Source: Nocardioides sp. ChNu-153
Lineage (GTDB): Bacteria; Actinomycetota; Actinomycetes; Propionibacteriales; Nocardioidaceae
NCBI RefSeq assembly: GCF_030466625.1
Contig: NZ_JADEVT010000002.1
Span: 186,001-250,000, forward strand
DNA: 64,000 nucleotides
Direction: 5' to 3'
The notes beneath the pieces are model-generated. The model saw nothing but the letters and a program-made list of their open reading frames with translations, did not search any database and was not told the DNA's origin. The translations under genes and the position numbers were made by a program. Positions 26,376 through 38,620 of this stretch are shown here, piece by piece (within the stretch, counting starts at the first letter, position 1; every line of letters begins with the position of its first letter).

Positions 26376-28823
26376 GTGGACCCCCGCGACGGCCACGGTG
26401 TCCACGGCGGTCACGGTGCGCCGGACGGCCACGGCGGCGCGGCGCCGGCGCCGCCCGACTTGCGGGCCCCCGCGCTGGGCCTCGCCGCGTGGGTGGGGGC
26501 GTTGGTCGGCCTGCTCCTCCCCGGCGGGCGCACCGTGCTCGCCCTGGCGGCCCTCGGCCTGCTGGTCGCGCTGACGACGGCCCTGCTGGCACGACGCGGG
26601 TCCCGGCGCGGGGCCGACCGCGGGGCCGACCGCGGGGCCGCCGTCCGCACCGCCGGAGCGCTGCTCGGCGTCGCGGTGGTGGCGTGCGTCGTGGCGACCG
26701 TCCACCGGGTCGACGCCGGGACGGGCCCGGTGGCCGACCTGGCGGCCGAGCGCGCCAGCGTCCGCGGCGAGCTGGTGGTGACGGGCGACCCCCGGCTGCG
26801 CCAGGGGCGGTTCAGCGACTACGTCGTGCTGCGGGGCCGTCTGGACGAGGTGACCGGCCGGGGCCGCACCCACGCGGTGGCCGCGTCCGTGCTCGTCATC
26901 GCCCCGCCCGCGTGGGAACGGGTCGAGCTGGGCTCGCGACTCGCGGTGGCCGGTCGTCTCGCGGAGCCGGACGGCGGTGACCTCGCCGCCGTGCTGCAGG
27001 CCCGCGGCGACCCGGAGGTGCGCCGGGCGCCCGACGCGTGGTGGGACGGTGCGGCTGCCGTCCGGCGGGCCCTACGTGCCAGCGTCGCGCACCGGCCGCC
27101 GGAGCAGGCGGTGCTGGTGCCGTCGCTGGTGGTGGGCGACGACGCCGGCCTGGATCCTGCGCTGGCGGACGACTTCGCCACGACCGGTCTCACCCACCTG
27201 CTCGCGGTCTCGGGCACCAACCTGACCCTCATCGTCGGCTTCCTGCTGGTGCTCGGCCGCTGGGTGGGGGTGCGCGGCCGGGGCCAGGTGGTCGTGGCCG
27301 TGCTCGGCATCGTCGGCTTCGCGCTGCTGGCGCGCACGGAGCCGAGCGTCGTGCGGGCGGCGGCGATGGGCACGGTCGCCCTCATCGGCCTGGGGCGCAA
27401 CGGCCTGCAGCGCGGCACCCGCAGCCTGGGGGTCGCCGTGGTCGCGCTCCTGCTCGTGCAGCCGTGGCTGGCGCTGACGGCGGGGTTCGCGCTGTCGGTG
27501 CTCGCCACCGCGGGCATCCTCCTCCTGGCCCCCGCGTGGCGTGACGCCCTCGCGACCTGGCTGCCGCGCTGGGTGGCCGAGGCCGTCGCCGTGCCCGCCG
27601 CCGCCCAGCTCGCCTGCACGCCGCTGGTGGCGGGCATCTCGGGCGAGGTCAGCCTCGTGGCGGTGCTCGCCAACGTGCTCGTCGCCCCCGTCGTCGGGCC
27701 CGCGACGGTGCTCGGCCTGGCCGGCGGCCTGGTGGGCCTCGTCGCCCCGCCCCTCGCCCGGGTGCCGGGCACCGTCGCGGCCTGGTGCGTCGGGTGGGTC
27801 ATCGCGGTCGCGCGCGCCGGCGCCGACCTACCCGCCGCCGCGGTGCCGTGGGGCAGCTCGGCCGGCGCGGTCGTGCTGCTGGCCGCGCTCTGCGTGGCTG
27901 CGGTGCCCGTGGTCCCGCACGCCCTGCGCCGACGCCGGGTGGTCGCCGCGACCTGCGCGGTGGTCGGCCTCGTGGTGCTGGTGCGCCCGCCGACGCCGGG
28001 CTGGCCGCCCGGCGAATGGGTGGTGGTCGCCTGCGACGTCGGCCAGGGCGACGCTCTCGCGCTGCGATCGGGCCCGGCGGAGGCGGTGGTGGTCGACGCC
28101 GGCGGCGACGCCGCGGCGGTCGACGCCTGCCTCGACGACCTCGGGGTGAGGGCCGTGCCGCTCCTCGTCGTCACCCACTTCCACGACGACCACGCCGGCG
28201 GGGTCGCGGGCGTGCTCGCCGACCGTGCGGTGGGCGCGGTCGACGTCAGCCCCCTGGCGTCGCCCGCAGCGGGGGCCGACGAGGTACGCCGGCTCGCCGC
28301 CGCCCGGGGCGCCGCGGTCGCCGTACCGGCCCACGGCAGCGTGCGGACCGTCGGCGACGTGCGCCTGGAGGTGCTGTGGCCCGCGCCGGGCGCGGTGCGG
28401 ACCGACGGCGGGGACGGGCCGGGGGAGGGGGAGGAGGGCGACGGGGTCAACGACGCGAGCCTCGTGCTGCTCGCGGAGGTCCGAGGGGTGCGCGTGCTGC
28501 TCACCGGGGACGTCGAGCCGCCCGCCCAACGGCGGCTGCTACGTCTGCTGGAGGCGCGCGACGGGGGTCGCGGACTCGACGTGGACGTGCTGAAGGTGCC
28601 GCACCACGGCAGCCCCCACCAGCACCTGGGGCTGCTGACGTCGGTGCGCCCGGAGGTTGCCCTGGTGAGCGTCGGCGCCGACAACACCTACGGCCACCCG
28701 GCCCCGGCGGTCCTGCACGCGCTGGAGGGCGCGGGGGCCCGCGTGCTGCGCACGGACCTGCTCGGCGACCTCGCCGTGACCCTCGACGGCGCGGGCCTCG
28801 CGACGACGTCCCGGCGGGGGTGA
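26376..28823 (+). CDS. comEC: ComEC/Rec2 family DNA-uptake channel with metallo-beta-lactamase domain
   Basis: The 815-residue membrane protein is the predicted channel for single-stranded DNA import. Order: two or three N-terminal spans, the ComEC OB-like region (RASVRGELVVTGDPRLRQGR), the multi-span competence core (DDFATTGLTHLLAVSGTNLTLIVGF) and a C-terminal metallo-beta-lactamase domain. That last domain shows VDAGGD, THFHDDHAGG and PHHGSPHQ, the metal-site motifs of the nuclease domain. All three hallmark parts are present. Many actinobacteria carry comEA-comEC without known transformation. Confidence 0.95.
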   Translation: MDPRDGHGVHGGHGAPDGHGGAAPAPPDLRAPALGLAAWVGALVGLLLPGGRTVLALAALGLLVALTTALLARRGSRRGADRGADRGAAVRTAGALLGVAVVACVVATVHRVDAGTGPVADLAAERASVRGELVVTGDPRLRQGRFSDYVVLRGRLDEVTGRGRTHAVAASVLVIAPPAWERVELGSRLAVAGRLAEPDGGDLAAVLQARGDPEVRRAPDAWWDGAAAVRRALRASVAHRPPEQAVLVPSLVVGDDAGLDPALADDFATTGLTHLLAVSGTNLTLIVGFLLVLGRWVGVRGRGQVVVAVLGIVGFALLARTEPSVVRAAAMGTVALIGLGRNGLQRGTRSLGVAVVALLLVQPWLALTAGFALSVLATAGILLLAPAWRDALATWLPRWVAEAVAVPAAAQLACTPLVAGISGEVSLVAVLANVLVAPVVGPATVLGLAGGLVGLVAPPLARVPGTVAAWCVGWVIAVARAGADLPAAAVPWGSSAGAVVLLAALCVAAVPVVPHALRRRRVVAATCAVVGLVVLVRPPTPGWPPGEWVVVACDVGQGDALALRSGPAEAVVVDAGGDAAAVDACLDDLGVRAVPLLVVTHFHDDHAGGVAGVLADRAVGAVDVSPLASPAAGADEVRRLAAARGAAVAVPAHGSVRTVGDVRLEVLWPAPGAVRTDGGDGPGEGEEGDGVNDASLVLLAEVRGVRVLLTGDVEPPAQRRLLRLLEARDGGRGLDVDVLKVPHHGSPHQHLGLLTSVRPEVALVSVGADNTYGHPAPAVLHALEGAGARVLRTDLLGDLAVTLDGAGLATTSRRG

Positions 28824-28836
28824 CGGGTGCGGTGAG

Positions 28837-28854
28837 GACGGTTCCGGGACCGTC
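28837..28854. other. Inverted repeat between comEC and holA
   Basis: gacggt and accgtc flank the 6 bases tccggg. The site is between the comEC stop and the holA -10-like CAGGCT (28867-28872). It may be a weak terminator or an operator; no T run follows. Confidence 0.3.
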
Positions 28855-28878
28855 GGCGCGCTGTGGCAGGCTGCCGCC

Positions 28879-29895
28879 ATGCCCCCGCGGTCCCGGTCCT
28901 CCGCCCCTGCCTCGACCTCGGCGCCCTCGGCCGCCGACGTGCTCGGGCGCATCGTGCTGGTCACGGGCAAGGAGGAGTTCCTCAACGAGCGCACGGTCGT
29001 CGCCGTGCGGGCCGCGGTGCGCGGTCACGACGCGGAGGCGGAGCTGTCGGAGTGCGCGGCCTCCGAGCTGACGATGGGCACGCTCGGCGAGCTCGCCGCG
29101 CCCTCGCTGTTCTCCACCACCCGCTGCGTCGTCGTGCGGGCGCTGGAGAACCTGCCCGACGAGTCCGTCGACGGGCTGCTGTCCTACGCGGCGTCCCCGG
29201 CCGAGGACGTGGCCATCGTGCTCGTGCACTCCGGCGGGCCGAAGGGCAGCGGCACGCTGACGAAGCTGCGCAAGCTCGCGACGGTCACCGAGGTGAAGTC
29301 GGCCGAGCTGCGCGCCCACGAGCTGCCGCGCTACGTCGCCGGCGAGGTGCGCGCCGCGGGGGGCTCCATCGACGAGCCGGCGGCCGAGGCGCTGGTGCAG
29401 GCGGTCGGCAACGACCTGCGGGCGCTCAGCGCCGCCGCCGGCCAGCTCGTCAGCGACTTCGCGGGCCAGCGCATCGACGCGGAGAAGGTGGGCCGCTACT
29501 TCGGCGGCCGGGCCGAGGCCACCTCGTTCGCGGTGGCCGACCACGCGTACGGCGGGCGCCGCGCCAAGGCGCTGGAGGAGCTGCGCTGGGCGATGGACAC
29601 GGGCACCGCGCCGGTGCTCGTCACGTCGGCGTTCGCGGCCGGCGCGCGCGGGCTGGCCCGCTTCCGCTCCGCGCCCCGCGGCCTGCGCGAGGCGGACCTC
29701 GCGCGCGAGGTCGGCGTGCCGCCGTGGAAGCTGCGCACGCTGCGCGAGCAGGCCCGCGGCTGGGACGACGAGGCGCTGCGCGCCGCGATCCGCGCCGTGG
29801 CCTCGGCCGACGCCGACGTGAAGGGCGCCGGGGGCGACGCGTCGTACACGCTCGAGCGGCTCGTGCTCACCGTCGCCGACCTGCGTGGTCGCTAG
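28879..29895 (+). CDS. holA: DNA polymerase III subunit delta
   Basis: HolA is the clamp-loader delta subunit that opens the beta clamp. The 338-residue product shows the delta fold order: an N-terminal AAA-like domain beginning [22 protein letters not shown], the [16 protein letters not shown] segment, and [20 protein letters not shown]. The C-terminal domain has [17 protein letters not shown] and [16 protein letters not shown]. Length is typical. ATG 28879 follows CAGGCT by 6 bases. The comEA-comEC-holA-rpsT-lepA order is standard in bacteria, supporting the call. Confidence 0.96.
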   Translation: MPPRSRSSAPASTSAPSAADVLGRIVLVTGKEEFLNERTVVAVRAAVRGHDAEAELSECAASELTMGTLGELAAPSLFSTTRCVVVRALENLPDESVDGLLSYAASPAEDVAIVLVHSGGPKGSGTLTKLRKLATVTEVKSAELRAHELPRYVAGEVRAAGGSIDEPAAEALVQAVGNDLRALSAAAGQLVSDFAGQRIDAEKVGRYFGGRAEATSFAVADHAYGGRRAKALEELRWAMDTGTAPVLVTSAFAAGARGLARFRSAPRGLREADLAREVGVPPWKLRTLREQARGWDDEALRAAIRAVASADADVKGAGGDASYTLERLVLTVADLRGR

Positions 29896-29927
29896 GTTCG
29901 CCGGGGCGTCCGGGCCGGGCACGCCGA

Positions 29928-29959
29928 AGGGCGCCGACCCCCGGAGGGGTCGACGCCCT
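29928..29959. terminator. Bidirectional hairpin between holA and rpsT
   Basis: agggcgccgacccc and ggggtcgacgccct form a 14-base stem with one mismatch around a 4-base loop (29928-29959). It lies between two convergent genes and probably ends both transcripts. Confidence 0.7.
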
Positions 29960-30006
29960 GTGCGTACGACGACGTCGAGCGGCGCGGTGCGCCGGCTCGC
30001 AGCAGG

Positions 30007-30267
30007 TCAGAGGGAGGCGGAGCGCTTCGCGATGGCCGACTTGCGGTTCGCGGCCTGGTTGGCGTGGATGACGCCCTTGGACGCGGCCTTGTCGAGCTTG
30101 CGGGCGGCGTCGCGGCCCAGCTGGACGGCCTGGTCCTTGTCGCCGGCGTCGGCCGCCTCGCGGAACTTGCGGACCGCGGTCTTCAGGGCGGACTTGACCG
30201 ACTTGTTGCGCTCGTGGCGCAGCTCGTTCTGTCGGTTACGCTTGATCTGGGACTTGATGTTGGCCAC
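30007..30267 (-). CDS. rpsT: 30S ribosomal protein S20
   Basis: The 86-residue basic protein binds 16S rRNA early in 30S assembly. It is recognised by the N-terminal [21 protein letters not shown] pattern and the C-terminal [22 protein letters not shown] 30267 is preceded by AGAGG. It is encoded opposite to holA and lepA, the normal arrangement. A clear promoter lies 100-130 bases upstream, leaving a leader of about 92 bases that could carry translational control, though no specific structure was identified. Confidence 0.97.
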   Translation of the reverse strand: MANIKSQIKRNRQNELRHERNKSVKSALKTAVRKFREAADAGDKDQAVQLGRDAARKLDKAASKGVIHANQAANRKSAIAKRSASL

Positions 30268-30366
30268 TGTGCGCCTCTGCCTTCGGTGCTCGTCGTCGGG
30301 TGCGTCGTACGGGGGCGGCCGGCGCTCACCCCCTGAGGGCAGGAGCAGCCAGACACGCGAGGGGAG

Positions 30367-30396
30367 AAACTACCAGCGCGACGGCGGCCGCCTCAA
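30367..30396 (-). promoter_or_regulatory. rpsT promoter (-35 TTGAGG, -10 TAGTTT)
   Basis: On the minus strand TTGAGG (30391-30396) and TAGTTT (30367-30372) are separated by 18 bases. This is one of the few sites in the window with both hexamers close to the sigma-70-type consensus, fitting a strong ribosomal-protein promoter. Confidence 0.55.
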
Positions 30397-30466
30397 ATCG
30401 GTGACCCGGGCGCCGGCCCCGAGCGCCGGTTGTGCCGCCACCGCTGCGGGATGGGAGGATCGGTCG

Positions 30467-32355
<1,889 letters not shown>

Positions 32356-32359
<4 letters not shown>

Positions 32360-33294
32360 GCACGGTCGTCCCGACCCGCGCCCGGGTCGAGGAGGCCGCG
32401 GCGGCGATCGCGCCGTACGTGCGGCGCACCCCCGTCCTCGACGTGGACGTCGACGGGCAGCTCGTGACGCTCAAGCTCGAGCTGCTGCAGCACGCGGGCT
32501 CGTTCAAGCCACGCGGTGCCTTCGCGAGCGTCCTCGCCGCCCCGGAGCCGCCCGCACGGCTCGTCGCGGCCTCCGGCGGGAACCACGGTCTCGCCGTCGC
32601 CCACGTCGGCGCCACCCTCGGCATCCCGGCCGAGGTGTTCGTGCCCGCCACCGACCCGGCCGTCAAGGTCGCGGGCCTGCGGGCCCGTGGGGCGCACGTC
32701 CACCTCGTCGGCACGACGTACGCCGAGGCCTACGCCGCCAGCCTCGAGGCCGCGTCGGCCCCCGGCGCCCTCGCCCTCCACGCGTACGACGCGCCCCTCA
32801 CCGTGACCGGGCAGGGGACGCTGGCCCGCGAGCTGGAGCAGCAGGTGGCCGACGGCGCCGTCGGCGACCGCCTCGACACGGTGCTCGTGGCCGTCGGTGG
32901 CGGCGGGCTGGCCGGCGGCGTCGCCGCCTGGTTCGCCGGTACGACGACCCGCGTCGTCGCCGTCGAGCCCGTCGGCTGCCCGACCCTGCACGCCGCGCTC
33001 GCCGCCGGCGAGCCGGTCGACGTGACCCCCTCCGGTCTCGGCGCGGACTCGCTCGGCGCCTCGCGCATCGGCGAGATCGGGTTCGCGGCCCTGCGGGACG
33101 CCACGTCGGTGCTCGTCACCGAGGACGCGATCCGCGAGGCGCGCTCGTGGCTGTGGGCCGAGACCCGGCTGGCCGCCGAGCCCGGTGGCGCCGCGGCCCT
33201 GGCGGCACTGCGCTCGGGCGCCTACGTGCCGGCCTCGGACGAGCGGGTGGCGGTCGTCGTGTGCGGCGGCAACGGCGACCCCGCCGAGCTCTGA
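32356..33294 (+). CDS. Threonine/serine dehydratase family PLP enzyme
   Basis: The 312-residue fold-type II PLP enzyme resembles biosynthetic/catabolic threonine or serine dehydratases. The PLP-binding lysine is in GSFKPRGA (about residue 51), the substrate loop in [12 protein letters not shown], and the phosphate-binding glycine loop in [13 protein letters not shown]. No regulatory ACT domain is present, so it is the short form. GTG 32356 overlaps the lepA stop by 4 bases. Exact substrate cannot be decided. Confidence 0.88.
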
Positions 33295-33331
33295 GGACGC
33301 GCTCCACGGCGGGCCCGGGAGCCGGTCCCGC

Positions 33332-33949
33332 TCAGGGCGCCGTCCAGTACGGGTTGCGGCCCAGCCGCGCCAGCAGGCGCTCGGCCTCGCTGGCGTCGTC
33401 GCCGACGGCCACGGGCCCCGCGCAGACGCCGGGGGAGTAGAGCGCGTCGCCCCACCCGTCGGCCCGGGCGCCCACCTCGCGGGCCTCGGCGTCGCTGATC
33501 GGGTAGTCCTGCCCGGTGGCCCGCGCCACGTCCCACCCGTGGACGACCAAGTCCCACGCGTAGAAGTCGCGGAGCGTCTCCCCGATGGTCGTCGGCCCGA
33601 AGTACCCGTCGAAGGGCCGCTGGGCGACCCCGTCCGCGGTCAGCACGCCGAGCACCGCGGCCGACCAGGTGCGCCACGCGGCGGCCGGGTCACCCGTCCC
33701 GTCACCGGCCCCGTCACCCGGGACGGCGACCGCGGGCAGGTCGCCCGCCAGGTCGTGGCGCTCGAGGAACTCCCGCTCCGTGTCGACGACGTGGGCGACG
33801 ACGTCGCGCACCGTCCAGCCCTCGCAGGGGGTGGGCGCGTCCCAGCGCCCGCCGGCGGCGGCGACGCCGTCGAGCACGGCGGCGAAGCGGGCGGACTGGT
33901 CGCGGTAGTAGGCGGCGGTGGGGTGCAGGGCGGCGGTCGGGGAGCTCAT
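33332..33949 (-). CDS. TIGR03086-type DinB-fold protein
   Basis: The 205-residue protein has the signature of the TIGR03086 group: an N-terminal helix, WDAPTPCEGWTVRDVVAHVVDTEREFL with a ligand histidine, and FYAWDLVVHGWDVARATGQD. It is a relative of the protein at 10423-10983 and may be a mycothiol-dependent enzyme. ATG 33949 follows TAGCGT by 7 bases, so its mRNA should be leaderless. It is divergent from an AraC regulator with 51 bases between, suggesting shared control. Confidence 0.82.
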   Translation of the reverse strand: MSSPTAALHPTAAYYRDQSARFAAVLDGVAAAGGRWDAPTPCEGWTVRDVVAHVVDTEREFLERHDLAGDLPAVAVPGDGAGDGTGDPAAAWRTWSAAVLGVLTADGVAQRPFDGYFGPTTIGETLRDFYAWDLVVHGWDVARATGQDYPISDAEAREVGARADGWGDALYSPGVCAGPVAVGDDASEAERLLARLGRNPYWTAP

Positions 33950-34000
33950 GGGCGCGACGCTAGGGCCCGCCGCGCGGCGTCGCTTGTGATAATCGGACAC
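33950..34000. promoter_or_regulatory. Back-to-back leaderless promoters (DinB-fold gene and AraC regulator)
   Basis: The minus strand has TAGCGT (33957-33962) 7 bases from ATG 33949. The plus strand has GATAAT (33988-33993) 7 bases from GTG 34001, an unusually AT-rich -10 here. Both start codons are therefore expected to be first bases of their mRNAs. Confidence 0.5.
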
Positions 34001-34852
34001 GTGGACGGCGGCGCCGGCGGGGTCGGGAGTGGCGGGGAGCACGTGACGCCCATCGACCGCGCCCACCTGACGGGCGTGAGCCGGCCGACGCCGCCCATCC
34101 ACCGCTACCTGCCCTCGCCCGACCTCGTCGACCTGGTGGACCGGTACTGGATCCCCGTCTGGTCGCTGCGCGAGCCGTCGACGCAGAGCACGCTGCAGCA
34201 CCCCGTGTGCCTGCTCGTGGTCAGCGGCACCTACGCCCGGTGCTACGGCGTCTCCCGCGGCCTGTCGACGGTGGTGCTGGAGGGGGACGGGTACGCCGTC
34301 GGCGTGATGCTGCGGCCCGCCGCCGGTCGGCTCGTGCTGGGCCGCCCGGTCGGCGAGCTCGTCGACGGGTGGTGCGACCTCGCGCAGCTCGCCACCCTCG
34401 ACGGTGCGGCGCTGACCGCGGAGGTCCGGGCGGCCGTCGAGCCCGACCCCACCGCCGAGGGCGGCCACCGGGCGGCGATCGCGGCGTACGAGCGCCGGCT
34501 GCGCACCCTCCTGCCCGTCGACCCGCAGGGTCTCCTCATCAACGACGTCGTGGCCTGGCTGCAGGCCCACCCGGAGGTCACCCGCGTCAGCGAGGTGGCG
34601 GCCGCGCACGGCCTGGGGGAGCGGGCGCTGCACCGGCTCGTCGAGCAGCGGGTCGGGCTGTCGCCCAAGTGGCTGGTGCAGCGCCGGCGGCTGCACGACG
34701 CCGTCGTGGCGCTCAAGGCGGGCACGACCTCGCTGGCGGCGGTGGCCGCCGACCTGGGCTACACCGACCAGGCGCACTTCACCCGCGACTTCCGGTCGGT
34801 GACGGGCACGACCCCGGGGCGCTACCTCGCCGACCAGCCGGGCGCCCGGTGA
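34001..34852 (+). CDS. AraC family transcriptional regulator (DUF6597-type N-terminal domain)
   Basis: The 283-residue regulator has an N-terminal domain starting PPIHRYLPSPDLVDLVDRYWIPVW, typical of AraC proteins with a DUF6597-like sensor. A C-terminal AraC DNA-binding domain follows (VSEVAAAHGLGERALHRLVEQRVGLSPKWLVQ, then LAAVAADLGYTDQAHFTRDFRSVTGTTPGRYL). GTG 34001 is chosen for its -10-like GATAAT at 7 bases. It overlaps a kinase-like gene downstream by 4 bases and is divergent from the DinB-fold gene. Confidence 0.86.
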   Translation: MDGGAGGVGSGGEHVTPIDRAHLTGVSRPTPPIHRYLPSPDLVDLVDRYWIPVWSLREPSTQSTLQHPVCLLVVSGTYARCYGVSRGLSTVVLEGDGYAVGVMLRPAAGRLVLGRPVGELVDGWCDLAQLATLDGAALTAEVRAAVEPDPTAEGGHRAAIAAYERRLRTLLPVDPQGLLINDVVAWLQAHPEVTRVSEVAAAHGLGERALHRLVEQRVGLSPKWLVQRRRLHDAVVALKAGTTSLAAVAADLGYTDQAHFTRDFRSVTGTTPGRYLADQPGAR

Positions 34853-35745
34853 CCCCGGTCGCGCTGCCCGCCGGGCTCGCGGCGCAGCGCGCCGCCGGGG
34901 AGGAGCGCGCCGCGTGGCTCGACCTCCTCCCGCGCCGCGCGGCGGAGGTGCTGGAGGCCTGGGAGCTCGTCGTCGACGGGCCCGCGACGCACGGCGCGGA
35001 CGCGCTGGTCGTGCCCGCGCGCACGACGCGCCGGGAGCCGGCCGTCCTCAAGCTCGGGTTCCCCGACGACGCGTCCGAGCACGAGCACCTGGTGCTGCAG
35101 CGCTGGGCCGGGCGCGGGGCCGTGCGGCTGCTGCGGGCCGACCCCGGGCGGCGGGCCCTGCTGCTGGAGCGGGCCGGCCCCGACGTGCTCACCGACCTGT
35201 GGGACGTGGAGGCCTGCGAGGTGCTCGGCGGCCTCTACGGACAGCTGCACCGGCCCGCGCCGCCGCAGCTGCGCACGCTCGCGTCGTACGTCGGGGAGCG
35301 CGCCGCGGCGCTCGCCCGCGACGCCCGCTCGGTCCCGGTCCCGCGCCGGCTGGTCGAGCAGTGCCTGGCGCTGGCCCGCGACCTGGGCGCCGACCCGGCG
35401 AGCACGGGCACCACCCTCCACGGCGACCTCCACCCCGGCAACGTCCTGCGCTCGGCCGACCGCGGCTGGCTGGCCATCGACCCCGAGCCGCTGTCGGGGG
35501 ACCCGCACTTCGAGCCGGAGCCCGCGCTGCGCCACGACTTCGAGCAGTACGGCGCGGTGCCCGGCGACTCGGTGCGCGACGGGATCCGGCGGCGCTTCCA
35601 CACCCTCGTCGACGTCGCCGGGCTCGACGAGCACCGGGCCCGCGACTGGGCGGTGGTGCGCAGCGTCCTCGACGCGCACCGCCACGCGGGCGACCGCGAG
35701 CGGGTCACGCGCGCCGTGACCATCGCCAAGGCGGTGCAGGACTAG
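34849..35745 (+). CDS. APH(6)/streptomycin 6-kinase-like aminoglycoside phosphotransferase family protein
   Basis: The 298-residue protein resembles the APH_6_hur family (streptomycin and hydroxyurea phosphotransferases). The catalytic loop is TLHGDLHPGNVL with the metal-binding DPEPLSGDPHFEPEP after it. The N-lobe has TRREPAVLKLGFPDDASEHEH with a nucleotide-binding lysine. Such proteins occur in many non-producing actinobacteria and need not confer resistance. GTG 34849 overlaps the AraC gene, so the two are coupled. Its stop TAG shares the bases CTAG (35742-35745) with the stop of the convergent regulator. Confidence 0.82.
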   Translation: MTPVALPAGLAAQRAAGEERAAWLDLLPRRAAEVLEAWELVVDGPATHGADALVVPARTTRREPAVLKLGFPDDASEHEHLVLQRWAGRGAVRLLRADPGRRALLLERAGPDVLTDLWDVEACEVLGGLYGQLHRPAPPQLRTLASYVGERAAALARDARSVPVPRRLVEQCLALARDLGADPASTGTTLHGDLHPGNVLRSADRGWLAIDPEPLSGDPHFEPEPALRHDFEQYGAVPGDSVRDGIRRRFHTLVDVAGLDEHRARDWAVVRSVLDAHRHAGDRERVTRAVTIAKAVQD

Positions 35746-36062
35746 TCCGCCCCCGGGGCCGTCCCGTCCTCGCCCAGCAGCGCCCGGAGCGCCGCCCGGT
35801 GGCGCCGGTAGGCGGCGCGACCGTCCCGGGTGAGGGCGTACGTCGTGCTCGACCCGCGCCCGCGGCCGGTCTTGTGGACCTTCACGTAGCCCGCCGCCTC
35901 GAGCGCGGACATCTGCTTGGACAGGTCGGCGTCGGCGACGCCGAGGTGCTCCTTGAGGAACTGGAAGCTCACCTGGTCGGAGGAGAACAGCACCGCCACG
36001 GCGGCCAGGCGCTTGGGCGCGTGGATGACGGGGTCGAGGTCGCCGAGGGCACCGGGGCTCAC
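35742..36062 (-). CDS. Small winged-helix transcriptional regulator (MarR/ArsR-like)
   Basis: The 106-residue protein is a single winged-helix domain: a helix IHAPKRLAAVAVLF, recognition-type helix DADLSKQMSALEAAGYVKVHKTG, and a wing GSSTTYALTRDGRAAYRRH. It belongs to the HTH_27 group often encoded next to a small membrane protein. GTG 36062 overlaps the upstream membrane-protein stop by 4 bases. The promoter of this pair carries two inverted repeats (36523-36575), the likely autoregulatory operator. Confidence 0.87.
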   Translation of the reverse strand: MSPGALGDLDPVIHAPKRLAAVAVLFSSDQVSFQFLKEHLGVADADLSKQMSALEAAGYVKVHKTGRGRGSSTTYALTRDGRAAYRRHRAALRALLGEDGTAPGAD

Positions 36063-36529
36063 GCGAGGCGCTCCCGCGCCGCCGCGGCGGCGCGCGAGTA
36101 GGCGACCTCGTAGATCCCGATCCCCGCGCCCACGGCGACGAACGCGACGGCCGCGCTGCCCCACCAGGGGAGGGTCGCGACCGCGACGCCGATCGCGAGG
36201 AGCACGAGGACGGCACCCATGGCGTACTGCCGGTAGGCCGTCCGGATCTCCCGGGGCTTGCTGCCCCGCAGCGACGGGACCGCGCCGTGGTAGCGGCCGT
36301 ACCAGCCCACGAACGCGCCCACGAGCAGGGCCAGGGCGACCAGTGCGAGCGTGAGCCACCAGCTCGAGACGTCCTCGACGAGGGCGAGGTGCACGGCGGT
36401 GGTCATCGCCGCCGCCCAGGCGGGGACGGCGAGGAAGTACCACCACGGGGTGGGCGGGAAGTCGACGTAGGGGGCGGCCTCCGCGCGCTCGAGGTCGCGC
36501 AGGCTGGTGCGGAGCTCGTTGCTTTCCAT
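36059..36529 (-). CDS. Four-span membrane protein paired with the winged-helix regulator
   Basis: The 156-residue product has a short hydrophilic N terminus (to about 28) and four hydrophobic spans (about 34-55, 62-84, 106-124, 128-146). No family function is known to me. ATG 36529 is chosen because TATGGT (36537-36542) ends 7 bases upstream and TTGCAC lies a further 17 bases up, making a complete leaderless promoter. An upstream in-frame ATG at 36565 lies inside the -35 region and is unlikely. It is translationally coupled to the regulator downstream, so it may be a membrane input or target of it. Confidence 0.72.
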   Translation of the reverse strand: MESNELRTSLRDLERAEAAPYVDFPPTPWWYFLAVPAWAAAMTTAVHLALVEDVSSWWLTLALVALALLVGAFVGWYGRYHGAVPSLRGSKPREIRTAYRQYAMGAVLVLLAIGVAVATLPWWGSAAVAFVAVGAGIGIYEVAYSRAAAAARERLA

Positions 36530-36575
36530 GCTGGAAACCATAGGCATCACTTTCCGGTTGTGCAAGTGGAAAGTG
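36523..36575 (-). promoter_or_regulatory. Promoter with two TTTCC/GGAAA inverted repeats (operator)
   Basis: On the minus strand -35 TTGCAC (36560-36565), a 17-base spacer and -10 TATGGT (36537-36542) lead to ATG 36529. One inverted repeat, TTTCCATGCTGGAAA (36523-36537), covers the transcription/translation start. A second, cactttcc...ggaaagtg (36548-36575, 12-base spacer), spans the -35. Both have TTTCC/GGAAA half-sites, so one dimeric regulator, probably the winged-helix protein of this operon, could bind both. Confidence 0.65.
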
Positions 36576-36620
36576 GTGGTCGGGTCGGGGGTTCGGCTAC
36601 CGCGGGGTAGTGACGTGATC

Positions 36621-36690
36621 TAGGTTACGGAGGCAACCCCTCCGGGCCCGCGACCGAGGGCACGGCCCCGAGAAAGCAGGTACGCACGCA
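36621..36690 (+). promoter_or_regulatory. Promoter and leader of the acyl-CoA synthetase
   Basis: TAGGTT (36621-36626) is the likely -10, giving a leader of about 58 bases. The leader begins with a small hairpin cggagg/cctccg and ends with a weak AGAAAGCAGG ribosome site. 36576-36620 carries only a small ctacc/ggtag inverted repeat. Confidence 0.4.
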
Positions 36691-38520
<1,830 letters not shown>

Positions 38521-38565
38521 CGTCCAGGACAGGGCGTCCACAGGGCGCCCACAGCACCGCGGGAT

Positions 38566-38601
38566 CGGATGGGTGTCGGCGAACGCGCCGGCACCCATCC
38601 G
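38566..38601 (+). terminator. 15-bp hairpin after the acyl-CoA synthetase
   Basis: cggatgggtgtcggc (38566-38580) pairs with gccggcacccatccg (38587-38601) with one G-U pair and a 6-base loop, followed by cctttccc. It is a strong candidate terminator. It ends only 10 bases before the AGGAG site of the next gene, so it could also influence that gene's translation. Confidence 0.65.
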
Positions 38602-38620
38602 CCTTTCCCGAGGAGCCCCG

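Noticed and set aside
36530..36565. Upstream ATG (36565) as start of the four-span membrane protein
   Set aside because: It falls in the -35 hexamer of a well-spaced promoter that places the transcript start at ATG 36529.
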